Below the pieces are notes generated by a model, which was not told where the DNA came from, searched no databases, and was given only the letters and a program-made list of their open reading frames with translations. This document shows positions 11,858-22,748 of a stretch of DNA of 64,000 bases, one piece after another. Every line of letters begins with the position of its first letter. Position 1 is the first letter of the stretch. Both the position numbers and the translations under genes were made by a program. The stretch is from Leguminivora glycinivorella. Its lineage: Eukaryota; Arthropoda; Insecta; Lepidoptera; Tortricidae. Location: positions 11,423,549 to 11,487,548 of the forward strand of contig NC_062990.1 in assembly GCF_023078275.1 (NCBI RefSeq), read 5' to 3'.

Positions 11858-12068
11858 CTGTCCGGAGCTTGGGAGGCTTGGGAGCCTCTCAGAGACGCTC
11901 CGGGCCTTCGGCCCAACACGGAGCTCGGCCTTCGGCCTTCGCTGGGTTTCGAAGCTCAGCGTTGGGCCTCCGGTCCGCCGCTTCGCTTTTTAGAACTTTT
12001 ATTATTGTTTTGCGTGCGCTTGGGAGCCTCTCAGAGACGCTCCGGGCCTTCTGGCCTTCGGCCTTCGT
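11858..12068 (+). repeat. GC-rich block with a duplicated module
   Basis: TTGGGAGCCTCTCAGAGACG followed by CTCCGGGCCTTC occurs twice (about 11876 and 12020), 145 bp apart, around runs of CGGCCTTCGGCCTTCG. Composition is far from the AT-rich surroundings. Frames across it are periodicity artefacts. Confidence 0.6.
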
Positions 12069-12175
12069 TATTTAATAACACTGCCCTCCTGAATAGCGGT
12101 GATCCACACAACGTTTCACGTTATCCATCGCGACTTCGAGGTACCTAACTAGGTAAGTTTTCAACAAAAATAGGC

Positions 12176-12335
12176 ACTTTCGTAGGTATAAGGTCAAAAT
12201 AAATCAAAATTACGATTTCATTTTAGATCATGAATGCTCTCTCGTACGGAGTTTAAGACAAACACGGTGTATGTATAAGTACTACTTATACACCGTGTTT
12301 GTCTTAATTTATTTTGACCTTATACCTACGAAAGT
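12176..12335. mobile_element. Hairpin MITE with nested inner hairpin
   Basis: ACTTTCGTAGGTATAAGGTC at the left is mirrored by GACCTTATACCTACGAAAGT at the right. Inside, AAGACAAACACGGTGTA (12255) pairs with TACACCGTGTTTGTCTT (about 12289-12305). Confidence 0.85.
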
Positions 12336-12611
12336 ACCTAAGTATAATAATTCCACAAAACAGAAGACAATATATTTCGGTTTAAGACGTTTAAGTTTAG
12401 ATATTGTCTAGCCATGGCCAGTAACAAATCATATTAAACCCAGTCTTGCTATAAATTGAGGTTAGTCTCTGCTTTATTATAATTTATTAGATATTTTATA
12501 TTTTTAAGGGATATAAGAATAAGAAGAATAAGAATAGTTACACGCGCGGGAATACAATTTTGCCTTATTTTGAAACCGCATAATTAAATTGTTTTTATTG
12601 CAATTGTATGG

Positions 12612-12960
12612 ATGGATGTGACATTTATAAAAGAGTGTGAAAAAACTTTTGCAACGCGATTAGAATTAAAAGCTATAGGACCACCGCGGCCCGACCTTAA
12701 ACTTACGCAAATATTTTTTTCAAAAACCAAAACTTTTACACGTGTTTTTAAAACGGAACAGTATGAAAAAACACCGTGGTTATGTGGATGTGAAAAAAAG
12801 TGACAAACTGTTTTGCTTTCCATGTCTTTTATTTGGAGCGGGCGCGGACGGCGGAGGTGGTGAGTCTGCATGGACCGATAGTGACCGTCAGTGACTTATC
12901 ACATCTTTCGATGAAAATAAAAAAAAACATTCATAATCCCGCATTCATTTACTGAATGAA
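12612..12960 (+). pseudogene. TTF-type zinc finger / hAT-like (ZMYM1-like) transposase fragment
   Basis: The frame at 12612-12803 reads KAIGPPRPDLKLTQIF and then TPWLCGCEKK. A shift into another frame continues with FCFPCLLFG, a G-rich run and SAWTD, and another shift gives VSDLSHLS. The order 'PDL...WLCGC...FCFPCLLFG...W(T)...VTDL' is the N-terminal TTF domain of ZMYM1-like and DUF4371 hAT-family proteins (established family knowledge). At least two frame changes and no C-terminal catalytic part show it is a decayed fragment. No host function is inferred. Confidence 0.7.
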
Positions 12961-13336
12961 CTGCAGTTTTCGTCTATTCATTTTTATGTTTTACTGTTAT
13001 TAACCCTGAAGCTGGGCAGCTATATAAACTAAATAAAGAATATTTTTCATTGAAATTTTAACTTATAGTTCAGGCATTTGTTGGAAAATTGAAGGAAAGA
13101 AAATAAATGCATCTCTGAGCCAATTTAATATGATTTAAATTTAATCACATTGAATAAGTACAAACAGGAACACTAGACTTTATACCGTTGTAATAGGAAT
13201 TACAAATACACAGTTAATAGTGTTGCTTATGTTACTACATACATGTAGGACCTTGGGCCTTACGATGATTATATGAGTGAACACCCACAAATTACAGCCG
13301 CGAGCCGCCTCTGGGCAGGGTCACTACGCAGTACGC

Positions 13337-13495
13337 CAAGCGCGGACCCAGCTTCGTGCCCAGGGGGGGGTCACGTGGTAAAGGCCCCGGCTCCAGGGGG
13401 GAAGGGGGGGGTCACGTGGTCTATTTGTATGGCCAACCTAGGCTCCAGGGGAGGGTCATGACCCCCATGACCCCCCCCCCCTGGATCCGCGCATG
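13337..13495. mobile_element. hAT-like G-rich MITE family Q, copy 1
   Basis: Termini CAAGCGCGGACCCAG and CTGGATCCGCGCATG are inverse of each other, flanked by a perfect 8 bp duplication CAGTACGC (13329-13336 and 13496-13503). The interior is runs of G/C such as GGGGGGGGTCACGTGG. The other copies are 50479-50621 and 54088-54240. Confidence 0.9.
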
Positions 13496-13553
13496 CAGTA
13501 CGCACTAGACTAGGCCAGACCGGTCGTCAACCACTTTCCGTGCCGATTACCTA

Positions 13554-13688
13554 AGTGCGTTTTCACATTATCCGATCCGATAACGGACTTAAGGCCGATA
13601 TCCTATACATTTAAGCCGCCGTGTTTGATTTTTGCCTTTGAAATCCTTCCTACATCCGATATCGGATCGGATAATGTGTTAACGCACT
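13554..13688. mobile_element. Palindromic MITE family G (TTATCCGATCCGATA), copy 1
   Basis: AGTGCGTTTTCACATTATCC with GATCCGATA is mirrored by TATCGGATCGGATAATGTG and AACGCACT. Other copies are 50021-50152, 58661-58795, 59430-59513 and 63975 to the window end. Confidence 0.85.
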
Positions 13689-13784
13689 AACGACTACTAC
13701 AAAAATCTCATGGAGTACATAAATATGTTCAAAGTGATAAGTACAGTCAACAACAAAAGACAAGTTTAAAAACCCGTTTGCCGG

Positions 13785-14024
13785 TGTGGTGACGGGTTAA
13801 GAATTTCACCACCCCCTTTCTTCCCGTGGGTGTTGTAGGTGAATATGGGATATAGGTTAAATTGTGGCGTAGGCGAGAGGCTGGCAACCTGTCACTGCAA
13901 TGTCACAGTTTCGTTTTCTTTCAACCCCTTATTTGCCAAGAGTGGCACTGAAACCTGAGTAGTTCAATGTGCTCTGCCTACTCCTTCATGGGACACAGGC
14001 GTGATTGTATGTATGTATGTATGT
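13785..14024 (+). repeat. Dispersed repeat family A, copy 3
   Basis: Full-length unit from GTGTGGTGACGGGTTAAG to the GTAT microsatellite. Confidence 0.85.
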
Positions 14025-14347
14025 AAGTTTGAAAACTTTTCAACATTAACTTTCTAAAGTAACACAGGTGTGGAAATATCGCCATTACTGTACGCGCGTT
14101 CATAAAATCATACTCATAATAATGTCTTTTATGAGTTCCAAGTTATAGAAGAGAACGGACTAGCAGATGGTTCATAAAGGGACGAAAAACGCACATTTAA
14201 ATCGTGGATTGACTAATGATAGTTCGAAATAAAAGATGTCATACAATATTTCGCCCATCGGATCAGCATTGCTATCTAGCGGAGCAGTGCGACCAGCCTT
14301 TTGGCTTCTGGGTTTTATGTTTTTTTTATATATATTATCAACATGGT

Positions 14348-14452
14348 AGCAAAAACTTACAAAACACTTATACTAAAAACTTACAAATAAAAACTTATTC
14401 TAAAAACTTACAAATAAAAACTTATAATAAAAACTTACAAATAATAAAATTG
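14348..14452 (+). repeat. Short tandem repeat of AAAACTTACAAATA units
   Basis: AAAACTTACAAATAAAAACT and variants recur about five times with a 20-30 bp spacing. Confidence 0.75.
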
Positions 14453-14627
14453 CCCTAAGTCGTCACTAACGGGTAAGGTGTCCAGAAGGCTGGCCGCATT
14501 GCCCCGCTGTATAGCTATGCTGATTCGCTGAGCGAAATATCGGCCAGTTCTCTGGTCACCCGATGCCTCTATGAGGCGCTTGAACAGCTCCTCATAGATG
14601 CGACGCGCATTAGGCCCCCACGGCTAT

Positions 14628-14669
14628 AAGTTTGACGTGTCTGTCTGTCTGTCTGTCTATCTGTATGTA

Positions 14670-14720
<51 letters not shown>

Positions 14721-14895
14721 GTGTGTGTCTGTCTGTGGCATCGTAGCTCCCAAACGGATGAACCGATTTAGATTTAGTTTTTTTTTGTCTGAAAGCTGAG
14801 TTAGTCAGGAGTGTTCTTAGCCATGTTACATGAAAATCGGTCTACTACATATGTCGCGGTCGGGGGTTTTTTCAAAATTTTAATTTTGTTTTTAG
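14628..14895 (+). repeat. Dispersed repeat family F, copy 1 (5' truncated)
   Basis: TATAAGTTTGACGTGTCTGT with a long CTGT microsatellite, then GGCATCGTAGCTCCCAAACG and the TCGGGGGTTTTTTCAAAATT end. Other copies: 14983-15207, 22321-22625 and 31288-31520. Confidence 0.85.
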
Positions 14896-14982
14896 GTTAT
14901 AACCACAAACGCCGCAAATATGTAGCTACTGCCGAGCGTGGCATACTTGCGACGTTTGAAGTCTTAAATTATTGATTTTTAA

Positions 14983-15207
14983 CCCCCGACGCAAAAACGA
15001 CGGGGTGTTATAAGTTTGACGTGTCTGTCTGTGTGTGTCTGTCTATGTGTCTGTCTGTCTGTGTGTGTGTCTGTCTGTTGCATCGTAGCTCCCGAACGGA
15101 TGAACCGACTTCGATTTAGTTTTTTTGTTTTTTTTTTGTTAGTCGGGAGGTTCTTTGCCATGTTTTATGAAAATTCGGTCGGGGGTTTTTTCAAAATTTT
15201 AATTTTT
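14983..15207 (+). repeat. Dispersed repeat family F, copy 2
   Basis: Starts AACCCCCGACGCAAAAACGA and ends GGGGGTTTTTTCAAAATTTT; microsatellite of CTGT/GTGT in the middle. Confidence 0.85.
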
Positions 15208-15411
15208 ATATAATTTATATTTATTCTGTACAGGTAGGTATGTAGTAACAATCTCTTTTGAATCAGGCCAACCCGTCGCTAACTCGAGTTAATAGATGCT
15301 CTTTGCATAAAATACGAGACGCGATGATGTATGCTAAAGACTGCGTTACGTAGGTACAGTCGCGCACAACACTGTCATAAATATATTTTTATTTTCATAA
15401 TAATTCCTTGT

Positions 15412-15560
15412 CGGCGGCTATATTTCCGAGCTCATATAACCCGGCAACCTTCAAATCAAAAGTGAACAGGCATCTTCTGGGCGAACTCACTCCATCGTAG
15501 GCCACGTCTTTGCCTTTGGCTAGCCTGTGGCCAAGAGTAAGCCCATTTATAATAATAAAA
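15412..15560 (+). pseudogene. Non-LTR retrotransposon 3' end fragment
   Basis: A short frame reads FPSSYNPATFKSKVNRHLLG, the style of the extreme C-terminus of jockey/CR1-type reverse transcriptases (SSYN...FK..VN..LL). It is followed by a stop and a TAATAATAAAAAA-like tail. The upstream catalytic part is absent, as expected for 5' truncation at insertion. Confidence 0.65.
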
Positions 15561-16118
15561 AAATTGTCTTCGGTTAGCGGAACAGTTTACTTATGAAATA
15601 AAACTATGAAAACGGGTTACATTGCGTATAATTTATAATACCTACATCCCGACGTTTCGAACTCTTGACAGCGTTCGTCAACGGCTGACACAGTACGGCT
15701 CCGTCGCGTCAATACGGAAAGGCAACAGAGCGATATGCGAGCGATACAATATTAACACAAGCGTTTGTGTATTTGGCCACGAACCTTGATACTATCAGAC
15801 TTTTCTCCTCACCAGTACACAATAAACTATATAAAATGAGAGGTAGCTCGAGCCACCGCGCAGTTAACACATTTCCTAGTAGTAAAATTACTTTTCAGAG
15901 ACAAGCGGCTACGACGCCGAGCGAAGCGAGCAGAGCGTGATCTTTCAGAAGCTTCTTTTCCCTAAGTGAAACGCCTGAGTGGACGCTGTGAGCGGAGCGT
16001 TGAGAGAAGTCCGGGCCTGCGTCCACCCTATGCAGCTTCAATTGTTTGACATGAACACCGCAGGCCCCTCCCCGCTGCTCATCCAATATGAGCGTACGTG
16101 CACTCAGGTCTTACACTA
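15561..16118. other. Intergenic, no gene recognised
   Basis: Contains CCGACGTTTCGAACTCTTGA near 15650, a phrase typical of dispersed repeats, and a GC-richer patch at 15895-16085. No supported protein. Confidence 0.4.
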
Positions 16119-16255
16119 ACCCCCTTATTCATAAACGATTGGCGCCGATACGAGTAAAGTTCGTTTGTCCCTTTCCGACGTATTGGTGTGATAGAAAGGG
16201 ACAAAGGAACTTTATCGGCTTGATAACTTTAGTAAACGTTTATGACTGGGGGGGT
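16119..16255. mobile_element. Palindromic MITE family L (CCCCCTTATTCATAAACG), copy 1
   Basis: Left arm CCCCCTTATTCATAAACG with AAAGTTCGTTTGTCCCTTTC; right arm GAAAGGGACAAAGGAACTTT, then CGTTTATGACTGGGGGGG. Second copy at 28986-29113. Confidence 0.8.
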
Positions 16256-17220
16256 ATGATTTTCCTTAAACGCTTTTTAAACCTGAATTAGCTAATAATC
16301 CTTTGTCTTTATCTGTCATATTGACATGTCTTTTCCATCACGGAAACCGTAGGTTATTTCGGACCTTTGGGAGGCATGCGCGGAGCCGAAGCCAACATGT
16401 AGAGACCCTTTTGACACTTTAATAAATTGTGGGGGGTACACTGAGCGGATACTGACCTTGCCCGTGCTATGGGAAGCATGCAGAGGCAGCACCCGCCAGA
16501 TTTGAGAGTTAATGGAATCTAAAATGATTTAGGTTATTAAATGAAAATGATGGACTAAATACATGGTATAAAAAATAAATGGTATAAAAAAACTGGACGC
16601 CTGCCTGATAAAACGGTATACCTATTAACGGTAAGTATTATTAAGAAAATGAATAAAATCATTTAAGGCCCGTAAATATTATGAATAAGGAGATAATACT
16701 TATCTGCTCGCCTATACACAATAGACCGTGTAAAAGTTGGCCATAATGAGAGCAACCTTGTCGCTGTAAGTGTACACGCGAACACCCTTACACACCCATT
16801 ATTGTTAAATACTTTGAAGTTTACGGTAAAGTTCTAATGCTCTTATTACCTTATTTTGAGAGACGAAAGTAATATCAAGATTTTTTGTAGGTTCAATAAT
16901 ATGTAGGTAGGTCCATGAAACATGAATAAAAAGTACTTCTAGTTTTTACATTAAAGAAAAAAATGGATTTACGCTTTAAACGGGAGTCCCATTATGGGAC
17001 TCGAACCCGCTTCAACCGCACAGCCGCGACGCCTAGTCTGCGTTTGATGCGGGTTTTAGTCCCGCCGGAAGCGTACATTTTTATTCTTTTCCTACGGGCA
17101 AGTTCGCCTTTGTACTGCCCATCCTGTGCCGTATTTTTTTTTATAAGTTTATATACATACATACAAACCCAGTACAATCAGTATGGTCTCTGTCTCATTG
17201 TCAACTATGCCATGCCAGAA
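16256..17220. other. Intergenic, no gene recognised
   Basis: AT-rich except for a block at 16985-17090 with GGGACTCGAACCCGC, a B-box-like phrase that suggests another SINE fragment. No frame with protein-like character. Confidence 0.4.
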
Positions 17221-17556
17221 TGTCATCATCATCATCCTCCTTGCGTTATCCCGGCATTTGCCACGGCTCGTGGGAGCCTGGGGTCCGCTTTGACAACTAA
17301 TCCCAATATTTGGCGTAGGCACTAGTTTTTACGAAAGCGACTGCCATCTGACCTTCCTACCCAAAGGGTACTAGACCTTATTGGAATTAGTCCTTTTTCC
17401 TAGCGATGTTTTCCTTTACCGAAAAGCGACTTGCAAATATCAAATAAATATATTTCGAACATAAATTCTGAAACTCTCATTGGTGCGAGCAGGGGTTCGA
17501 ACCCGCGACCTCCGGAACGAAAGTCGCACGTACTTACCGCTAGGCTACCAGCGCTT
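17221..17556 (-). repeat. tRNA-derived SINE, minus-strand copy
   Basis: On the minus strand the head reads AGCGCTGGTAGCCTAGCGGT (A-box region), then CGCGGGTTCGAACCC (B-box), a body containing GTCGCTTTT and a tail ending near ATGATGATGATG. The oppositely oriented head-containing copy is at 17815-17980. Confidence 0.85.
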
Positions 17557-17814
17557 CAGAATGTCATCAATAACATTATTCCATCCAATCAATCCAATTG
17601 AATGTTTTTCTCTCCAAACCAATCCAATATTAAAAAGCATTTGCCGTGTTTTAATATGAAAATAGCTTTCTCAAGTACTTAAATATGGCGGTCGGGAAAC
17701 AATGCGTTGTCGTTCGTTTTCAATGCATTTAAATGAGTGTTTTCCTTCTCGTCCATATTCAAAAGCTATATTTATAGCTCACACATTTTTTAGTTATTAT
17801 TCTTGTTACATAAG

Positions 17815-17980
17815 TAGCGCTGGTAGCCTAGCTGTAAGTGCGTGCGACTTTCGTTCCAGAGGCCGCGAGTTCGAACTCGCACCAATGAGTTTTTCGGAAC
17901 TTATATGCGAAATGTCATTTGATATTTGCCAGTCGCTTTTCCGTGAAGGAAAACATCGTGATGAAACCTTCTAATTCTAC
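17815..17980 (+). repeat. tRNA-derived SINE, plus-strand copy (3' truncated)
   Basis: AGCGCTGGTAGCCTAGCTGT, then GCGAGTTCGAACTCGC and AATGAGTTTTTCGGAACTTA. It ends near GATGAAACCTTC, shorter than its partner at 17221-17556. Confidence 0.85.
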
Positions 17981-18647
17981 GCACGCATGTAGTCGAGAAA
18001 AGTCCGCTTAGGTCTTCCACTTCCAACTGACCCTTCCACTCAGAATATGTCTTCAAAAGACGCAGCTAAACCCACCAGATGCATTTAACCCGGTTTACCT
18101 TTACTGGATTCTCATTACAGCAAAATGGACTTCAATTAAGGGTTTTGTTTCAATATTTTTTTACTGCAAGCTTCAATTTGTGCGGTTTTCTTAGAGTTTT
18201 CTTCAACGAGCTAATCAGAGAACAATCATGTATTGATATAAGACGTTCAAAGCCTCTGTTCAGCTCTCGCTAAAACTTTATTTGTATTAGATCGAGATCT
18301 TATTTGATTATGATTGGGCAAGGTTGATTTGTTTCAGTACATTGAAACTATAAATTGCAATGGTTGAAACAATTTGTCGTCTAAAATTGCCAAAAAAATC
18401 CTTTCAAAATATAGGAAAAAGCTTTGGATGTAAAAACGTAGTTATACTAGTTATTACAGCTATAAAGTACACTTTTTATTACAGAATTGGTTGAAGGAGT
18501 ATTTAATATACGTATACAGAGATAGTCCAAAAAAATTTAAACCAAAGACAAGAAACATAACCATTAAACGATTGTCAGAGGTGCCATCTGCCCAACCAAA
18601 CCTTTCAATATATTTCACCAATCCTCATTCAATGAAATAGTTACTTG
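17981..18647. other. Intergenic, no gene recognised
   Basis: AT-rich sequence without clear repeats or protein-like frames. Confidence 0.4.
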
Positions 18648-19066
18648 TTATACAAGGGGGCAAAGTTGTATTTTAACGCCGAGTGTGGAATTGAAAAACG
18701 AGCAAGTGAAAGGATTCCATAGTTGAACCACGAGCGAAGCGAGTGGTTCGAGAATATAATCCTGAACTTGCGAGTTTTTTAACACACGAGAAGTAAAATA
18801 CATGTGCACCCGAGTGTAACACAAAACTTTTCCGCCCAACACTATAGCGAGGAAACCACAACGCAAAAAATGCGTTTATCACTGCTTCCAGTAGTTCCAC
18901 GGGTGGTAAATCATTTTTACTAGATTCACCTACTTTTATCAATTGTAAAGCAGTTAATTAAGCTTTATTCAAGGTCAAATTACTTTACCCACTAGTGGAT
19001 AAAATGCGTTTTACCCGCTGGTATTAAAAGACAAAACACGTGTTTCCGAGCTAGTGAGGGGAAAAT
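18648..19066 (+). repeat. Dispersed repeat K, copy 1
   Basis: About 420 bp, from TATACAAGGGGGCAAAGTTG to GAGCTAGTGAGGGGAAAA, about 90% identical to the reverse complement of 56420-56849. It contains the phrase ACCACGAGCGAAGCGAGTGG. The short frames shared by both copies are not supported as genes. Confidence 0.85.
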
Positions 19067-19681
19067 AAATTGGCATTACTTAAAACAGATGCCCAGCCAG
19101 CCTAGTCAAAGAGTCAATCGTTGACACTACGTGACGATGGAAACGCAGTCTGACTCTTTCGCATTACAGAAGAGCGATAAGGAGAGCTAGCTACAAAGCG
19201 CAAGCGATTATGACGTTGGCTAGGTACCCAGAGATTCTTGTCTCACGTCGTAGTTTGATTTCCCTTGATAGTTTACAATGAGAAGCTTGGTCTAGAATGA
19301 GGCAGTCTCATTATTAACTGAATGGCTAGACGTGGCCAACAATATAGGTCCCTCTAGTGTACAGTGAGCTGCAAAAATGCATGGCGAATTGAGCAATGGA
19401 TTCCATAACCGATCGCCTTCCTTCCTATATCTGTACATTTACCCTATCGAGTACCTACCTAACTTATTCTAACCCTTGAATATGCATGCATAGTGATGTA
19501 TATACGCATCATACATTTTTGACTCTATTGGCAGCATGTCAAAATTCAAATTTGAATAAATCTTCGTCAAGGTCATGCATTTAAGGGCTAAACCATCAAA
19601 AAATTCATGGAAGAGGAACCTATTAAAGATAAATTAAGTATCTAATCTAGTGATGAAAAATATGTTCACGAAAGTACTATT
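19067..19681. other. Intergenic, no gene recognised
   Basis: No repeat partner and no convincing open frame. Confidence 0.4.
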
Positions 19682-20000
19682 TGAGCATTTCTTATTTTTT
19701 TAGCCATTTTTATTTCGATTTTTTTAGGGAATTTTAGGTCAATTGTACTCAGAATCACGAGTACTTTCAATCTCACTGGGAGACAAAAAGTGTCCCTGAA
19801 TTTCCATACATTTTTGTTACTTTCCTCTTTTGTTACCCTACACAACATGTACGGAAAATGGTAACAAAATAAGAAAAAATCGTATGGGACAATTTTTTTA
19901 ACTAATGATTGAAAAAGCTAGTGATTCTGAGAAGAAATAGCATATTTTTTTTTACAAATATCACATTTCATAAAAGTGGCGAAAAAAAAAGAAATGCTCA
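19682..20000. repeat. Foldback element H, copy 1
   Basis: TGAGCATTTCTTATTTTTTT at the left is mirrored by AAAAAAAAAGAAATGCTCA at the right; inner blocks CTCAGAATCACGAG and GTGATTCTGAG also pair. Second copy at 20771-21066. Confidence 0.8.
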
Positions 20001-20136
20001 TTTACAGTTTATTTACAACACACAGACGTCAGGCACATCACACAATATTATTTACACGAATATTTACAAATGGCCAAGTGGCCAGGTTGCCAGCACGCGC
20101 GCAGGACGGATGTAGGTGGTTCCGTTGCCTCAGTAC

Positions 20137-20351
20137 CACAGTATAATAAAGAGTACTATCGTACAGTATGGTCACTCCCGCTCCCCACTGAAAGTGCCGC
20201 CCACCCCCTCTCGGTTACCTCACAGTTACTGCCTGTCAAAAACGCGAACAGTCGACCTGTCATATCTCACTCATACAAGCATGGTATGCGTTCACTTACA
20301 CGAACTTAGAATGTGTGCTAGGAACGCGCCTCTTTCATATATTTGATCGCC
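20137..20351 (+). repeat. Dispersed repeat R, uninterrupted copy
   Basis: CACAGTATAATAAAGAGTAC through CCACTGAAAGTGCCGCCCAC to TATATTTGATCGCC. The homologous copy at 54030-54402 is split at TGAAAGTG by a family Q MITE, so this is the empty site. Confidence 0.8.
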
Positions 20352-20770
20352 AGTGTCCGAGATGTGTCAGTACAGTACCTATTTAAGGGGCTCCGCACGG
20401 TTTTCATCGATTTTTTACAATTTTTGTGTTGAAACTACAGATAGAATTATAAGATTTCTCTATTTGTAAGAGCCATAATTCGAAAAAATTAATGTACTAT
20501 TTTTTTATGATTTTTTAAACATGGTCTAAAAAAAAACACTTTTTTCGAAATTTCATTGTAGTAGAAATCAAAGGTCATTGGCGCAGGCATGCCCCTTAAA
20601 TAAACCCCAAGACCATTAAGCCCCATTTTCACGCAATAATTTAAAACAAACTGCGAGAACAACGTACTATCATTACCAAACTTGAAATATTCGCTTTAAC
20701 GAGCCGCGCTCGAAAGTTTTACCATTACACATTCACTTTATATTTATCTCTTAAGATGAAATAGGACTAC

Positions 20771-21066
20771 AGAGCATTCCTTTTTTTTTGCCATTAAAAA
20801 AATTTTGACTGTTTTAGGGAATTTTAGGTCAATTGTACTCAGAAATTACGAGTACTTTCAATCTCACTGGGAGACAAAAAGTGTCCCAGAATTTCCATAA
20901 ATTTTTGTTTCTTTCCTCTTTTGTTACCCCATACAACATGTACGGAAAATGGTAACAAAATAAGAAAAATTCGCAAAATCGATAAAGCTAGTAATTCTGA
21001 GTAGAAATAGCATTTTTTTTTTTCAAAAATATCATACTTCATAAAAGTGGCAAAAAAAAATGCTCT
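20771..21066. repeat. Foldback element H, copy 2
   Basis: Shares the GTCAATTGTACTCAGAAATT and CTCACTGGGAGACAAAAAGT blocks with 19682-20000 and ends AAAAAAAATGCTCT. Confidence 0.8.
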
Positions 21067-21749
21067 ACAGATGTATTGCGAAAAGGGTTTTCTTCGGAAA
21101 CGTTCGTATTTGTCATGCTAGTTCAGTCAATGTCAGTACATCTTGTATTGACACTGACGGAAATAGCATGACACGTTCGTACTAGGGATGTACCGACTAT
21201 TGATTTGGCCGACTAGGCCGACTACCGACTAGTCGGCGCTTGGGTGGCCGATTAGTCGGCCGACTAGTCGGCTAGTCGGCCAGAACATAATTTTCGAGTT
21301 ATTTATAAAAATTTTTGAATTACATTGGTCCTTTGTTGGCGTTTTTCATTATTTTTAAAAGGTTCAAAGGCCAATGAGAATATTGATATACAATTTCCAT
21401 TTTTAACAAACGGTTTGGCTTAGTGGGTAGGAATCCTGCCTATGAAACAGATAGTGCTTGGTAGGACATTTCTTTCTGTGATTACCGCAGTTGTTCTTTT
21501 GACTAACAACATAACAAATAGGGCCATAATACAACAATATCAGCTGTTAATTTATGTTTGTACTGTTTTTCTATCACTTATAATGTGCCGACTAATCGGC
21601 CTTTTTGCCGACTAGTCGCCGACTAATCGCCGACTACAAATGTGGCCGGATAGTCGGCTTTCCCGACTAGTCGGCGAATAGTCGGTACATCCCTAGTTCG
21701 TACGTTTCCGTAACAATACGAAGGCAAATCTTTTCGCACTACATCTGTA
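21066..21749. mobile_element. Outer MITE (TACAGATGTA ends) interrupted by a hAT MITE
   Basis: TACAGATGTATTGCGAAAAG at the left is mirrored by CTTTTCGCACTACATCTGTA at the right, with further pairing of GGAAACGTTCGTA against TACGTTTCC. The hAT MITE at 21183-21695 lies inside it. Confidence 0.8.
21183..21695. mobile_element. Non-autonomous hAT-type MITE
   Basis: Termini TAGGGATGTACCGACTA and TAGTCGGTACATCCCTA are perfect inverse copies, flanked by a perfect 8 bp duplication GTTCGTAC (21175-21182 and 21696-21703). Sub-terminal zones are dense in CGACTAGTCGG motifs. The 8 bp duplication and TAGGGATG end fit the hAT superfamily. No transposase frame is present. Confidence 0.92.
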
Positions 21750-21808
21750 CCGTATCAAAACTTTTTTTTTTCTCTCTGAATATTTACATAGGATATAGTA
21801 CATTACTA

Positions 21809-22008
21809 TACAAGTGCGGAAAAGAGGAAATCTGAAACGAATGACGATAAATTAAAACACTACGGAAGGGAGCGTTTCAAATCGACACGTGTTACGAATT
21901 CCCTCTTAGCACGTGTATCGTACAACGATTTTCAGTACATGTGGCTCCTTTCGGTCGTGTTTAAATTTATCGCCACTCGTATCGAATTTTCTCTTTTCCG
22001 CACTTGTA
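21809..22008. mobile_element. Inverted-repeat MITE (TACAAGTGCGGAAAAG)
   Basis: Left end TACAAGTGCGGAAAAGAGGA; right end TCTCTTTTCCGCACTTGTA. Arms continue imperfectly through GATAAATT and AATTTATCG. Confidence 0.8.
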
Positions 22009-22320
22009 TCTTAATACCTACTATTTCCATAATGTCGATATCCAGAGAGGAAAATGAGGATTTTCTTTGTACGGTGAATTGAAATTCTCCTGTTCCCTTA
22101 ACTATTTCTCTCTTAATGGTTAGATTTACACCAAATACTTTACAGATTTAGTAATTCTATTTGAATAATTGTTATTGCATTAAAATAAAATTCAAGTCGT
22201 CTAGTAACTCAATTCCCTTATTCGCAGCTTTATACCAATGCTTTTGCTACATTTACAGAGAGAATCACCTACTCATATTGTAAATAAAATCTGGGCGACC
22301 GAGCTTTACTCGGTTCTATT

Positions 22321-22365
22321 TTTAACCCCCGACGCAAAAACTAAGGGGTGTTATAAGTTTGACGT

Positions 22366-22399
<34 letters not shown>

Positions 22400-22417
22400 C
22401 CGTCTGTCCGTCTGTCC

Positions 22418-22459
<42 letters not shown>

Positions 22460-22625
22460 GTGTGTGTCTGTCTGTGGCATCGTAGCTCCCAAACGGATGA
22501 ACCGATTTAGATTAAGTTTTTTTTTGTTTGAAAGCTGAGTTAGTCGGGAGTGTTCTTAGCCATGTTTCATAAAAATCGGTCTACTACGTCGCAGTCGGGG
22601 GTTTTTCAAAATTTTAATTTTGTGG
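22321..22625 (+). repeat. Dispersed repeat family F, copy 3
   Basis: AACCCCCGACGCAAAAACTA, extended CTGT/CCGT microsatellite, GGCATCGTAGCTCCCAAACG and a GTCGGGGGTTTTTCAAAA end. Confidence 0.85.
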
Positions 22626-22664
22626 TTAGATTATATTATATCACGTCTTTGAATAAAAAAAAAA

Positions 22665-22748
22665 ATTCTGGCTGGGATTCGAAACCCTGACACCTGCGAT
22701 CTGCCTGCGAACATTAGACTGGCATCTTATGACTGAGCTAGGAGGAGC
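22665..22748 (-). repeat. tRNA-derived SINE head
   Basis: On the minus strand, CCTAGCTCAGTCATAAGATG (A-box-like) is followed about 45 nt later by GGGTTTCGAATCCC (B-box). The spacing fits a tRNA-derived pol III promoter. Confidence 0.6.

Noticed and set aside
14640..15080. CRISPR-like regularly spaced repeats
   Set aside because: Only CTGT microsatellites inside dispersed repeats; no unique spacers.
18648..18942. Short frames shared with 56631-56846
   Set aside because: Shared because both are copies of dispersed repeat K; no codon signature or domain.
22321..22510. Val-Cys-Leu-Ser-rich frames in family F repeats (also 15016, 31259)
   Set aside because: Artefact of the CTGT microsatellite.
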